DNA of 60,239 bases from Anaeromonas sp052088025 (lineage in GTDB: Bacteria; Bacillota; Clostridia; Tissierellales; SIT17): contig NZ_JBQCYD010000012.1 of NCBI RefSeq assembly GCF_052088025.1, forward strand, positions 1 through 60,239, given 5' to 3'. The position numbers and the translations under genes were made by a program. The notes beneath the pieces were generated by a model, which saw only the letters and a program-made list of their open reading frames with translations, was not told the DNA's origin and did not search any database. Below are positions 26,091-35,069 of the stretch, piece after piece. Position 1 is the first letter of the stretch; each line of letters opens with the position of its first letter.

Positions 26091-26888
26091 TTAATATCCA
26101 CCATCTATAATTGGAGTTGCAATAAAAATATAAGTTTTGTCCTCAGTATAGTTATTCCTCATAGCAATATTTAAATTCATCTTATTTTTTCCTGTATTGA
26201 TATGATTATCTATATTTGGAGAATAAGCACTAACACTTAAAATATCTGTATTTTTATACTCTTCAACAATTCTTGCATCTACTGATTTCGTTATATTAGA
26301 TATTATATCTAATTTTTTGCTTGCATTTATATTTCCATCAATTGTTCCACTTATTTGAGATGTTATCTTAGGATGTGATTCATATTTATTGAATATTTTT
26401 TGGACACTTTCTTTAATTTCTTTATAATCGTCAACTGTTTCAGACATTATGTTAACTATTAATTCAGTCCTATTAAGGTTACTATATTTATCCTGATATG
26501 TCAAAGCATTTATTCTAACAATTTTGTTTTTGTTATTAATACCAGAAATAATAAGCTTTTTACTCTCATCTTGCTCTATATACTTCATACTATAGAGTTT
26601 TTCATCATTGTTTAATTCTAATTTGTTTTCATTTTCAAGCTCACCTATTATTTTAAATTCATCTTTTAAGTCTTGTCCCAATTCTTTCATAGACTTTTCA
26701 TTTAAAAATTCACTATTTATTTGATCTTGAGCTTTTATATTAATTCCTAATAACTCTGCATCAATAGATTCAAATGCGGTTACAGTAGGTTCTGTTAATT
26801 CTTCTCTTAACTCAGCTGAAACTGTATAATTTGATAGAGCTATCATAGCTATTAATATTGAATATACAATTAACTTTTTACCTTTCAT
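26091..26888 (-). CDS. ywmB: YwmB-family protein (TATA-box-binding-like fold)
   Basis: 265-residue exported or membrane-anchored protein with an N-terminal hydrophobic segment (LIVYSILIAMIALSNYTVSA). The C-terminal block (VSAYSPNIDNHINTGKNKMNLNIAMRNN, then TYIFIATPIIDGGY) is the YwmB signature. The family name refers to a structural resemblance only; DNA binding is not expected outside the membrane. Role unknown, conserved beside murA and atpC in spore formers. A GTG at 26897 would add three residues but touches the GGGAG site; the ATG at 26888 has good spacing. Confidence 0.85.
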   Translation of the reverse strand: MKGKKLIVYSILIAMIALSNYTVSAELREELTEPTVTAFESIDAELLGINIKAQDQINSEFLNEKSMKELGQDLKDEFKIIGELENENKLELNNDEKLYSMKYIEQDESKKLIISGINNKNKIVRINALTYQDKYSNLNRTELIVNIMSETVDDYKEIKESVQKIFNKYESHPKITSQISGTIDGNINASKKLDIISNITKSVDARIVEEYKNTDILSVSAYSPNIDNHINTGKNKMNLNIAMRNNYTEDKTYIFIATPIIDGGY

Positions 26889-26911
26889 TACAATCACTCC
26901 CTATAAAATTA

Positions 26912-26983
26912 GGGAAGAGTTAGATGTGTGGCAAAAATGTTAAAGGGGGACAAAAACATTTTTACATTCTATGTACTCTTCCC
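26912..26983. repeat. Nested inverted repeat in the ywmB leader
   Basis: Outer arms GGGAAGAGT (26912-26920) and ACTCTTCCC (26975-26983); inner arms AAAAATGT (26933-26940) and ACATTTTT (26956-26963). The 72-bp unit could fold as one long hairpin in the ywmB mRNA leader, 24 bases before the start codon, or be a small mobile palindrome. The rest of the gap up to 27183 shows nothing else I can support. Confidence 0.6.
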
Positions 26984-27183
26984 TTTCAATAATTAGTATT
27001 GACAAGATTAGCTAGTCTTTATACATGATTATTAAAAAATATTTTTATTTATAGGAAAGAGTCCTAGTGTGCTATAAAATTATTACCCGATAAAAATTAG
27101 TTTTAACATTAAGTTTTAAATTATATACTTAACTATAATATTATATCAAGCAAAAAAACTATTGTCTACTTACTAACACAAAA

Positions 27184-27209
27184 AAAGATAGGTAAAATTA
27201 CCCATCTTT
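27184..27209 (-). terminator. Intrinsic terminator of the atp operon
   Basis: 12-bp stem AAAGATGGGTAA with one mismatch, followed by T on the minus strand, immediately after the atpC stop. Confidence 0.8.
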
Positions 27210-27611
27210 TTAACCATTCTTCATATTAATTCTATTGATTGCTTTTTTAAGTGCAATTTCTGCACGCCTAGTATCAATATCTTTTTCTTTTCTTTTTAAT
27301 TTTTCCTCTGCACGCTTTTTTGCAAGCTCTGCACGATTTAAATCTATTTCTTCTGGCCATTCTGCTGCATCTGTAACTATTGTAGTTTTAGTTTTTGTAA
27401 CATCTAAATACCCTTCTGCTACAGTTGCTAGCTTGTATTTGCCATTTTGTTTTATCTTTACTCTACCTATTGCAAGAGGTGTTACATAAGGCGTATGGTT
27501 TTTAAGTATTCCTATATCACCTTCAAGCCCTCTTACTACTACCATTTCTACTTGGTCTTCAAAAAACTTTCTATCTGGTGTTACTATTTCGAGATCAAAT
27601 GTAGCTGCCAT
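27210..27611 (-). CDS. atpC: F1Fo ATP synthase epsilon subunit
   Basis: 133 residues: beta-sandwich N-terminal domain (FDLEIVTPDRKFFEDQVEMVVVRGLEGDIGILKNHTPYVTPL) and a basic C-terminal helical hairpin (LNRAELAKKRAEEKL). It couples rotation between gamma and the c ring and can inhibit hydrolysis. Last gene of the atp operon, 10 bases after atpD, followed by a terminator. Confidence 0.93.
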   Translation of the reverse strand: MAATFDLEIVTPDRKFFEDQVEMVVVRGLEGDIGILKNHTPYVTPLAIGRVKIKQNGKYKLATVAEGYLDVTKTKTTIVTDAAEWPEEIDLNRAELAKKRAEEKLKRKEKDIDTRRAEIALKKAINRINMKNG

Positions 27612-27621
27612 ATTATCACCT

Positions 27622-29031
27622 CTACTCTTCTTCTCTTATCTTTTTAGCCTTTTCAACTGCTTGTTCTATTGTACCAACTAGTAAGAAAGCTGATTCTGGA
27701 AGATCATCATGCTTACCATCTAATATTTCATTGAATCCTCTTATAGTTTCTTTTAAAGGTACATATTCTCCATCTATTCCAGTAAATTGCTCTGCTACTG
27801 TAAATGGCTGAGATAAGAATCTTTGTATTCTTCTAGCACGAGAAACTGTTATTTTATCTTCTTCTGATAATTCATCCATACCAAGTATTGCTATGATATC
27901 TTGTAATTCCTTATATTTTTGCAATATTTCTTGTATTCTACGAGCAGTATTATAATGTTCTTCTCCTACTATTTGTGGATCTAGTATTCTAGAGTTTGAA
28001 TCTAGTGGATCAACCGCAGGATAAATTCCAAGTTCTGATATTGATCTTGAAAGAGTTGTTGTAGCATCAAGATGAGCAAATGTTGTTGCAGGTGCCGGGT
28101 CAGTAAGGTCATCTGCTGGTACATATACTGCCTGTATTGATGTTATTGAACCTTTTTTTGTAGATGTTATTCTCTCTTGTAATTGTCCCATCTCTGTTGC
28201 AAGTGTTGGCTGATATCCAACTGCTGAAGGCATACGTCCAAGAAGTGCTGAAACTTCTGATCCTGCTTGTGTAAATCTAAATATATTATCTATAAATAAA
28301 AGTACATCTTGGCCTGCTTCGTCTCTAAAATGTTCTGCCATTGTAAGTCCAGTAAGTCCAACTCTCATACGTGCTCCAGGGGGTTCGTTCATCTGACCAA
28401 ATACTAGGGCTGTTTTATCTATTACTCCAGAATCTTTCATCTCATAATAAAGGTCATTACCTTCTCTTGTTCTCTCTCCTACTCCAGCAAATACTGAAAG
28501 TCCACCGTGTTCTGTTGCGATATTGTTTATAAGCTCTTGAATAAGTACTGTTTTACCAACACCAGCACCACCAAAAAGTCCTACCTTACCACCTTTAGAA
28601 TATGGGCAGATTAAATCTACTACTTTTATTCCCGTTTCAAATATCTCTGTTGATGTTTGTTGCTCATCAAATGCAGGTGCTTGTCTGTGTATTGCTGCTC
28701 TTGGACCTGAGCTTACATTTTCTTTTCCATCTATTGCATCACCCGTAACATTAAACATTCTACCTAGTGTGTTTTCTCCTACTGGTACGCTGATTGGAGC
28801 TCCTGTATCTACCGCTTCCATCCCTCTAACAAATCCATCTGTAGAATCCATTGATATACATCTTACTATATCATCACCTACATGTTGAGAAACTTCCACT
28901 GTAATTTCTTCTCCATCTTTGCCTTTTATTTTTATGGCATTTAATAGATTAGGAAGATGTTCTTCTTTAAAACGAATATCCACTACGGGTCCTATTATTT
29001 GAACAATATTTCCTATATTTGTTTCAGCCAT
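27622..29031 (-). CDS. atpD: F1Fo ATP synthase beta subunit (catalytic)
   Basis: 469 residues, full family length. Walker A GGAGVGKTV (about residues 158-166), catalytic-site segment GVGERTREGNDLYYEM with the Glu, Walker B LLFIDNIFRF, and the DELSEED-like segment as DELSEEDK near residue 390. It carries the catalytic sites at the alpha-beta interface. Spacing of 22 bases to atpG upstream. Confidence 0.97.
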   Translation of the reverse strand: MAETNIGNIVQIIGPVVDIRFKEEHLPNLLNAIKIKGKDGEEITVEVSQHVGDDIVRCISMDSTDGFVRGMEAVDTGAPISVPVGENTLGRMFNVTGDAIDGKENVSSGPRAAIHRQAPAFDEQQTSTEIFETGIKVVDLICPYSKGGKVGLFGGAGVGKTVLIQELINNIATEHGGLSVFAGVGERTREGNDLYYEMKDSGVIDKTALVFGQMNEPPGARMRVGLTGLTMAEHFRDEAGQDVLLFIDNIFRFTQAGSEVSALLGRMPSAVGYQPTLATEMGQLQERITSTKKGSITSIQAVYVPADDLTDPAPATTFAHLDATTTLSRSISELGIYPAVDPLDSNSRILDPQIVGEEHYNTARRIQEILQKYKELQDIIAILGMDELSEEDKITVSRARRIQRFLSQPFTVAEQFTGIDGEYVPLKETIRGFNEILDGKHDDLPESAFLLVGTIEQAVEKAKKIREEE

Positions 29032-29053
29032 ATTTTCAACTCCTTTATAGTTC

Positions 29054-29914
29054 TTATTTTAATGCTTCTGCTCCACCAACTATTTCTGCAATTTCTTGTG
29101 TTATTGCAGCTTGACGAGCTCTGTTGTATTTAAGATTTAAATCATCTATCATCTCTTGGGCATTTTCTGTTGCTGATTCCATAGCCATTCTTCTTGCACC
29201 TTGTTCTGATGCCGATGATTCTATCATGGCACCATATATAGTACTTCTTATATATTTTGGTATAAGATAATCAAGTACTACTTCAGGAGAAGGTTCATAT
29301 TCTGTAAGTATTCTCTTACCCTCTGTATCTTCTTTTGCTATACTTTCAGCAGGAAGAAGTTTTAATATAGTGGGTTCATGGTTGATTGTGCTCTTAAACT
29401 GAGTATAGGCTATATTTACTTCATCTACTTCACCTTTTTCATAAAGCTTAAGTGCCATATTACCTATTTGAGTTGCATCCATAAATGTTGGATCTTCTGA
29501 TATGTTTACAAAGGAACCTTTCACATGATAGTTTCTCCTATTAAAATGTGACCTTCCTTTTTGTCCTATAGTTATCATTTTAGTGTTTTCTTTAGATTCT
29601 AAATCAGATTCTACTTTTTTTATGATATTCACATTATATCCACCACATAATCCTCTATCTGATGTAACTATTATATAGCATCTATTTTTAACTTCCCTTT
29701 TTTCAAGCATAGGATGGCTTATTCCACGAGATGTAGCTAATATATCTTTTATGCTTCTACTTACTGTAAGAAAGTAAGGTTCAGTTTTTGCTAACCTTTT
29801 TCTAGCTTTTTTAAGCTTCGAAGAAGATACAAGTTCCATGGCATTTGTAATTTGTTTTGTACTACCTACACTTTTTATTCGCCTTTTTATATCTTGCATA
29901 CTTTCTTTAGCCAT
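29054..29914 (-). CDS. atpG: F1Fo ATP synthase gamma subunit
   Basis: 286 residues. N-terminal helix MQDIKRRIKSVGSTKQITNAMELVSSSKLKKA and C-terminal helix TENAQEMIDDLNLKYNRARQAAITQEIAEIVGGAEAL form the rotor coiled coil; the middle is the Rossmann-like part (ITSDRGLCGGYN-like, here VTSDRGLCGGYN). Between atpA and atpD as usual. Confidence 0.96.
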   Translation of the reverse strand: MAKESMQDIKRRIKSVGSTKQITNAMELVSSSKLKKARKRLAKTEPYFLTVSRSIKDILATSRGISHPMLEKREVKNRCYIIVTSDRGLCGGYNVNIIKKVESDLESKENTKMITIGQKGRSHFNRRNYHVKGSFVNISEDPTFMDATQIGNMALKLYEKGEVDEVNIAYTQFKSTINHEPTILKLLPAESIAKEDTEGKRILTEYEPSPEVVLDYLIPKYIRSTIYGAMIESSASEQGARRMAMESATENAQEMIDDLNLKYNRARQAAITQEIAEIVGGAEALK

Positions 29915-29938
29915 TTCAACACCTCTTTTCTTTAAAGC

Positions 29939-31453
29939 TTAGATAGTCTTTTTAAATTCTTCTTTGAAACTTTCTATTCCACTTTTAAGTATCTCTTCAT
30001 CTTCTTCAGAAAGTTTTCCATTATCTACTATGGATTTAGATACTTGTGGATAATTTTCTTCCATATATTTATATAGTCCTAATTCAAATTCTTTTACATT
30101 TTCTACTGGTATATCTTTTAAATATTTTTTTGTTACAGCATATAGAATCATTACTTGATTTTCTACAACTACTGGAGAGTACTGAGGTTGTTTTAATACT
30201 TCCATTATTCTCTCTCCCCTATCAAGTGTAGTTCTAGTTTCTTTATCTAAGTCAGAACCAAATTGTGCAAATGATTGAAGGTCTCTATATTGAGCAAGGT
30301 CAATTTTTAGAGTTCCTGAAACTTTTTTCATAGCCTTAATCTGAGCATCTCCACCAACACGAGAAACTGAAAGTCCAGCATTTATTGCAGGGCGCTGTCC
30401 TGATGCAAATAGATCAGTCTCTAAGAATATCTGTCCATCTGTTATTGATATAACATTTGTTGGGATAAAGGCAGATATATCTCCTGCTTGTGTTTCTATT
30501 ATAGGAAGTGCCGTCATAGAACCTCCACCATAATCTTCGTTTAATCTTGCCGCACGCTCAAGCAATCTTGAATGTAAGTAAAATACATCTCCAGGATAAG
30601 CTTCACGTCCTGGTGGTCTTCTAAGAAGTAAACTCATTGTACGATAAGCTACCGCATGCTTTGATAAATCATCATATATTATAAGTACATCTTTTCCATT
30701 AAACATAAATTCTTCACCCATTGCAGCTCCTGCATATGGTGCTATATATTGAAGGGGAGCTAGCTCACTTGCTGATGCTGAAACTATGATAGTGTAATCC
30801 ATTGCTCCTCTTTTTTGAAGGTTTTCATATATTCCTGCAACAGTAGATTTCTTTTGTCCTATTGCTACATAAATACATATTACATCTTGATCTTTTTGAT
30901 TTAATATTGTATCTATTGCTATAGCAGATTTTCCTGTTTGTCTATCTCCTATGATAAGCTCTCTTTGTCCACGTCCTATTGGGATCATAGAGTCAATTGC
31001 TTTTATTCCTGTTTGAAGTGGTACTGATACAGATTTTCTAGATATAACACCTGTTGCCTTTTGCTCAACTGGTCTATATTTATCAGATTCAATTGCACCT
31101 TTTCCATCTATTGCTTGGCCTAGGGCATTTACTACTCTACCTATCATCATATCTCCTACTGGAACCTCTACTATTCTTCCAGTTCTCTTTACAGTATCGC
31201 CTTCTTTTATATTGTCATCAGGTCCCATCAGTACGCAACCTACATTATCTTCTTCTAAGTTTAGTGCCATGCCATATACTTCACCAGGGAATTCTAAAAG
31301 TTCTCCTGCCATACAATTTTCAAGTCCGTATACTCTTGAGATACCATCTCCAACTTCAAGTACGCTTCCTACGTCTTCTACATCTATTCTTTTTTCATAA
31401 TTTTTTATCTGCTCTTTTATAATCGAGCTAATCTCTTCAGGTCTTAGGTTCAC
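29939..31453 (-). CDS. atpA: F1Fo ATP synthase alpha subunit
   Basis: 504 residues. Walker A GDRQTGKSAIA (about 169-179), DDLSKHAVAYR, and the catalytic Arg region SRVGGDAQIKAMKKVSGTLK near residue 365. Its ATG overlaps the end of atpH by four bases (ATGA type), which couples their translation. Non-catalytic nucleotide-binding subunit of F1. Confidence 0.97.
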   Translation of the reverse strand: MNLRPEEISSIIKEQIKNYEKRIDVEDVGSVLEVGDGISRVYGLENCMAGELLEFPGEVYGMALNLEEDNVGCVLMGPDDNIKEGDTVKRTGRIVEVPVGDMMIGRVVNALGQAIDGKGAIESDKYRPVEQKATGVISRKSVSVPLQTGIKAIDSMIPIGRGQRELIIGDRQTGKSAIAIDTILNQKDQDVICIYVAIGQKKSTVAGIYENLQKRGAMDYTIIVSASASELAPLQYIAPYAGAAMGEEFMFNGKDVLIIYDDLSKHAVAYRTMSLLLRRPPGREAYPGDVFYLHSRLLERAARLNEDYGGGSMTALPIIETQAGDISAFIPTNVISITDGQIFLETDLFASGQRPAINAGLSVSRVGGDAQIKAMKKVSGTLKIDLAQYRDLQSFAQFGSDLDKETRTTLDRGERIMEVLKQPQYSPVVVENQVMILYAVTKKYLKDIPVENVKEFELGLYKYMEENYPQVSKSIVDNGKLSEEDEEILKSGIESFKEEFKKTI

Positions 31454-32016
31454 TTACTTTCCACCTCTTTCTTAGTTACTGATGCCTTATTTAGTGATTT
31501 AGTCAATTCATCTATCCTACCTTTAACACTTGAATCTATAACCTTATCACCTATTTTTACAAATACTCCGCCAAGTACTGTTTGATCTATTTTGTTTGTA
31601 AGTTTTATTGTCTTATTTAACTTTTTTGATAATTCTAATTCAAGTCTTTCTAGCTTTTCATCATCCATTTTAACTGCAGTTATAGCTTCACCTTCAACTA
31701 TACCCTGCTCTTCATTTGAAAGCATAATATATTCATCTTTAATGTCTTTAATATATTTTTCGCGTCCCTTATCTACTATGATATATAAAAAGTTTAAAAC
31801 TTCTTTACTTATATTATCTTTAAATAATTCATTTAATATATCTTTTTTTTCATCATTTGAAAGTTTTGGATGTTCAAATATAGTTTTAAGCTTTTTTTCA
31901 CTATCTAATATATTTGAAATTGCCTTTATTTCTTCCTTAAATTCATCTAAGTTGTTTTCTTCTAGAGCTACTTCAAATAATGCTTCAGCATATCTTTTTG
32001 ATACTAATTCTGCCAT
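31450..32016 (-). CDS. atpH: F1Fo ATP synthase delta subunit
   Basis: 188 residues, stator protein linking F1 alpha to subunit b. N-terminal helical domain (SKRYAEALFEVALEENNLDEF), C-terminal VLGGVFVKIGDKVIDSSVKGRID. Overlaps atpF by 13 bases and atpA by four bases, giving tight translational coupling of the stator and F1 genes. Confidence 0.93.
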   Translation of the reverse strand: MAELVSKRYAEALFEVALEENNLDEFKEEIKAISNILDSEKKLKTIFEHPKLSNDEKKDILNELFKDNISKEVLNFLYIIVDKGREKYIKDIKDEYIMLSNEEQGIVEGEAITAVKMDDEKLERLELELSKKLNKTIKLTNKIDQTVLGGVFVKIGDKVIDSSVKGRIDELTKSLNKASVTKKEVESK

Positions 32017-32516
32017 TTTGTTTCCCCTACCTCATCAATAAAGTCATTTATCATCTGAGCGTGTGCATCTTTGTCTAAATTTTTATCTATTACTTTACTA
32101 GCTGCAAGCATTGCTATTTCTACCATTTCATTTTTAAGTTCCATTTTTGCATTAGTTTGTTCTCTTTCAATTTCTTTTTTAGCCCTATTTATCATATTGT
32201 TTGATTCTTTTTTAGCTTCATTTACTATATCTTCTTTCATATCTGTTGCTCTTTTTCTTGAAGATTCTATAATTTCTTTGCCTTCACCTTTTGCTTCTTC
32301 AATTTTAAGCTCATATTGCTCTTTTAATTTCATAGCTTCTACTTTCTTGCTTTCAGCTTCATTTAAATCAGATTGAATGCTTTCTTCTCTTTTATTTAAA
32401 AAATCTTTTACAGTATCCCATAAAAAATGTCTGATAACAAGAAAAAGTACAAGAGTTGCTAGTAATTGAAGCGTAAAATTGACCGGATCAGGTAATACAT
32501 GAATTTCAGGTACCAT
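32004..32516 (-). CDS. atpF: F1Fo ATP synthase b subunit
   Basis: 170 residues: one membrane segment near residues 13-30 (TLQLLATLVLFLVIRHFLW), then a long highly charged coiled coil (RKRATDMKEDIVNEAKKES and on). Forms the peripheral stalk. Separated from atpE by 96 bases that contain a strong hairpin. Confidence 0.93.
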   Translation of the reverse strand: MVPEIHVLPDPVNFTLQLLATLVLFLVIRHFLWDTVKDFLNKREESIQSDLNEAESKKVEAMKLKEQYELKIEEAKGEGKEIIESSRKRATDMKEDIVNEAKKESNNMINRAKKEIEREQTNAKMELKNEMVEIAMLAASKVIDKNLDKDAHAQMINDFIDEVGETKWQN

Positions 32517-32571
32517 TCATAATCCTCCCTTCGTAATTACTAATATTTAAATTAGTTTTAGCTACAACAAT

Positions 32572-32598
32572 AAGAGATGGGGTGGTGCCCCACCTCTT
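32572..32598 (-). terminator. Intercistronic hairpin between atpE and atpF (processing or attenuation)
   Basis: 11-bp stem AAGAGGTGGGG with one G-T pair and a 5-base loop, 14 bases past the atpE stop. No T-run follows on the minus strand, so it looks like an mRNA stability or partial-termination element. It could help make more c subunit than b subunit. Confidence 0.6.
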
Positions 32599-32612
32599 TA
32601 AATTAATTATTT

Positions 32613-32882
32613 TTAAAGAGCTCCGAGTAATGGTCTTACAAATAATAATATTATAGCTATAACTAATCCATAAATACCAGTTGTCTCTGCAACTGCTTGA
32701 CCTAAGATCATTGTTCTAATGATATCTCCTTGTGCTTCTGGCTGTCTTCCTACTCCTTCTGCTGCCTTACCTGCTGCATAACCCTGTCCTATTCCAGGTC
32801 CTATACCTGCTATTGCTGCTAGTCCTGCTCCTATTGCTGAACATCCTAATATAAACGCTTCACTTGAAATTCCTTCTAACAT
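32613..32882 (-). CDS. atpE: F1Fo ATP synthase c subunit, Na+-type ion site
   Basis: 89-residue proteolipid with two membrane helices. Helix 1 has GIGPGIGQGYAAG (Gln33); helix 2 has GQAVAETTGIYGL (Val64, Glu66, Thr67, Thr68, Tyr71). These positions match the Na+-binding set of the Ilyobacter tartaricus c ring (Gln32, Val63, Glu65, Ser66, Thr67, Tyr70) with Ser replaced by Thr. H+-type c subunits lack the Gln and the hydroxyl after the Glu. The enzyme is thus predicted to couple to Na+. Confidence 0.95.
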   Translation of the reverse strand: MLEGISSEAFILGCSAIGAGLAAIAGIGPGIGQGYAAGKAAEGVGRQPEAQGDIIRTMILGQAVAETTGIYGLVIAIILLFVRPLLGAL

Positions 32883-32934
32883 TTTGTTTCCTCCTCTAAT
32901 TTTTAAGTAATTTTTGTTTTAATATTTTTAAAAT

Positions 32935-33615
32935 CTAATCATCCATTGCCATTGATACAAATACCATTGTAAGCATAATAAATATAAATGTTTGGATTAA
33001 TCCTGCAAATAAATCAAAATAAGCATGAAATACAGGAGCTACTACTGGTGAAAAATATCCTGCTGCACTATATAATAATCCCATTATTATAACACCAGAT
33101 AATATATTACCAAATAAACGGAATGATAAAGATATAGGATTTGCAATTTCTCCTATTAAGTTTATTGGAAATAAAAATGGTATAGGTTCAAAGAACCCTT
33201 TTACATACCCTCCAATTCCCTTGCTCTTGATGCCAAAGTACTGTGTCAATAAAAAGGTTATTATAGCTAATGCAAGAGTAACATTGTAATCAGATGTTGG
33301 TGGTGCAAATCCAATTAATCCAAAGAGATTTGCTAGGGCAAGATAAAGTGCAAGTGTTCCTATATAAGGAGCAAATTTCATCTTGTCTGGTCCCATTGTA
33401 TCTTTTACTAGTTTTTCTACTTGTACAACTATTATTTCTACTATATTTACTAGCCCTTTAGGTTTCTCTTTAGGGTCTGCTTCTTTGAACTTTTTACCTA
33501 CATAAATTGCAAATATGGATAATAAAAGTACTACAACCCATGAATTTATAACTGTAGAATGTATATAGATATCTCTACCCATAAGTTCAAATGCTATCCC
33601 TTCAATTTTGTCCAA
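32935..33615 (-). CDS. atpB: F1Fo ATP synthase a subunit
   Basis: 226-residue membrane protein with about five segments. The essential Arg lies in ISLSFRLFGNILSG (about residue 168). It forms the ion half-channels facing the c ring. The order atpZ, atpI, atpB, atpE, atpF, atpH, atpA, atpG, atpD, atpC is the standard bacterial one. Confidence 0.95.
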   Translation of the reverse strand: MDKIEGIAFELMGRDIYIHSTVINSWVVVLLLSIFAIYVGKKFKEADPKEKPKGLVNIVEIIVVQVEKLVKDTMGPDKMKFAPYIGTLALYLALANLFGLIGFAPPTSDYNVTLALAIITFLLTQYFGIKSKGIGGYVKGFFEPIPFLFPINLIGEIANPISLSFRLFGNILSGVIIMGLLYSAAGYFSPVVAPVFHAYFDLFAGLIQTFIFIMLTMVFVSMAMDD

Positions 33616-33643
33616 ATTATGGCCTCCTTTCCTTTCTTAAGTA

Positions 33644-34030
33644 TTATTTACTAGTCTTTCTTTTGATTGTGTCATAAAAAGTATCAGATAATATGACTAT
33701 CTTAACCATGAAAAAGCCTAATACTACCGTATAAAAGTTTAAATAATCTGCTAGGGCTGCTATGGTAAGTACCACCCCATAAATTATATATCTAGCCATA
33801 TAACTCCCTACAACATATGGCATGATTTGTGCTTGAGGCATCTTCATTGCTTTAGCTAGTGATAGACCCATCAGTCTAAAATTAAGTAAATTTATAATCA
33901 CTCCAAAAACAAGTCCAAGTAGTTTATCTTTGGGATTTGGAAATGCAAGGAGTATGATCCCTAAAATCATAAGTGTAAGTATTATGACTCTTTTAACTAT
34001 TTTATATTCTGTATCTTTTGTTAAACTCAA
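33644..34030 (-). CDS. atpI: ATP synthase subunit I
   Basis: 128-residue membrane protein with four segments, resembling AtpI (GLVFGVIINLLNFRLMGLSL, YMARYIIYGVVL). AtpI helps c-ring assembly, notably for Na+ synthases. It lies between atpZ and atpB. Confidence 0.8.
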   Translation of the reverse strand: MSLTKDTEYKIVKRVIILTLMILGIILLAFPNPKDKLLGLVFGVIINLLNFRLMGLSLAKAMKMPQAQIMPYVVGSYMARYIIYGVVLTIAALADYLNFYTVVLGFFMVKIVILSDTFYDTIKRKTSK

Positions 34031-34034
34031 TATA

Positions 34035-34259
34035 TCACTTCCTATTACTCATCCTTGAAGTTATCTTAAACAAGGTCATAAATGAAGCACCCACGCCTAA
34101 TATTACAAATATTATAAGAAAAAGCACATTTGTTCCTAGTTTTTCATCTAAAAGGCTCCCTACAAATATACTACCTATTATAGGTACTGCCATAGAAATA
34201 CCTATTTGTGATATGAGTGCTAGATTTTCTAATACTTTAGAATTCTTCTTTTTAGGCAT
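34035..34259 (-). CDS. atpZ: AtpZ/AtpI-family small membrane protein
   Basis: 74 residues with two membrane helices (LALISQIGISMAVPIIGSIFVGSLLDEKLG, then VLFLIIFVILGVGASFMTLFKI). Family members stand first in atp operons and, with AtpI, have been linked to Mg2+/Ca2+ movement and c-ring assembly. It is the first gene of this operon; the promoter is at 34305-34333. Only four bases separate it from atpI. Confidence 0.8.
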   Translation of the reverse strand: MPKKKNSKVLENLALISQIGISMAVPIIGSIFVGSLLDEKLGTNVLFLIIFVILGVGASFMTLFKITSRMSNRK

Positions 34260-34304
34260 TTTTCCATCTCCTATATATTTGAATAGTTAGACAATATATA
34301 TTCT

Positions 34305-34333
34305 ATTATAATCCAAATAGATGTTTAACTCAA
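34305..34333 (-). promoter_or_regulatory. Promoter of the atp operon
   Basis: Minus strand: -35 TTGAGT (34328-34333), 17-base spacer, perfect -10 TATAAT (34305-34310). Transcription starts near 34298, about 40 bases before atpZ. Confidence 0.8.
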
Positions 34334-34381
34334 GAATAGTTTTGATAAAATTATTTTTTTATTTTGTTATGATTCGACAAT

Positions 34382-34411
34382 AAAAAAAGGGCTATAAAAC
34401 TGCCCCTTTTT
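34382..34411 (-). terminator. Intrinsic terminator after the CoA transferase operon
   Basis: AAAAAGGGGC stem with GCCCTTTTTTT on the minus strand, directly after the stop codon at 34410. Confidence 0.85.
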
Positions 34412-35069
34412 AAATTTCCATTTCTTTTAAGTTCTCATCTATTATTAATTCTGCTTCAGTTGCATTTTTTACATCTTCTACTGTGAATTCAGAGTTTATT
34501 TCCTTTAATACTAAACCTTTGTCTGTAACTTCTATTACTCCCATTTCTGTAATAATTAAATCTACTTGAGATTTTGCTGTAAGGGGTAAATTACATTCCT
34601 TTAATATCTTAGGATTTCCTTTTGCAGTATGAGTCATAGCAATAATAACTTTTTTTGCTCCTACTACTAAATCCATTGCTCCACCCATTCCTGGAACCAT
34701 CTTACCTGGTATCATCCAGTTTGCAAGACTACCATTTGCATCTACTTGAAGAGCTCCTAAAACTGTAGCATCAACGTGACCTCCTCTTATTATTCCAAAG
34801 CTTTCAGCAGAGTCAAAGAATGCTCCACCTTTTTTTATTGTCACATATTGTGCGCCTGCATTTGTAAGATTTTTATCAAATTCTCCATCTTCTGGCGAAG
34901 GTCCAAGTCCTACAAAACCATTTTCTGATTGAAATACTACATCTATTTCTTCTGGTATATAGTTTGCTACAAGTGTTGGAAGCCCTATACCTAAGTTTAC
35001 TAAATCTCCATCTTCAAATTCCTTTGCTACTCTTTTTGCTATTATCTCTTTTATATTGTTCTTATCCAT
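34410..35069 (-). CDS. 3-oxoacid/acetate CoA-transferase, subunit B (AtoA-like)
   Basis: 219 residues. Contains the catalytic Glu in FQSENGFVGLG (about residue 48), the residue that forms the CoA thioester intermediate. GGHVDATVLGALQVDANGSLANW and PGMGGAMDLV are family motifs. With subunit A it moves CoA between acetyl-CoA or butyryl-CoA and a short-chain or 3-keto acid. Its first base is the last base of the subunit A gene (TAATG type overlap). Exact acid specificity cannot be told. Confidence 0.9.
   Translation of the reverse strand: MDKNNIKEIIAKRVAKEFEDGDLVNLGIGLPTLVANYIPEEIDVVFQSENGFVGLGPSPEDGEFDKNLTNAGAQYVTIKKGGAFFDSAESFGIIRGGHVDATVLGALQVDANGSLANWMIPGKMVPGMGGAMDLVVGAKKVIIAMTHTAKGNPKILKECNLPLTAKSQVDLIITEMGVIEVTDKGLVLKEINSEFTVEDVKNATEAELIIDENLKEMEI

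Noticed and set aside
20259..34379. Single Spo0A-like boxes upstream of mbl (20259), spoIID (24697) and the atp operon (34373)
   Set aside because: A 7-base motif is expected about six times by chance in 60 kb of this composition; none is paired or well placed against a -35.
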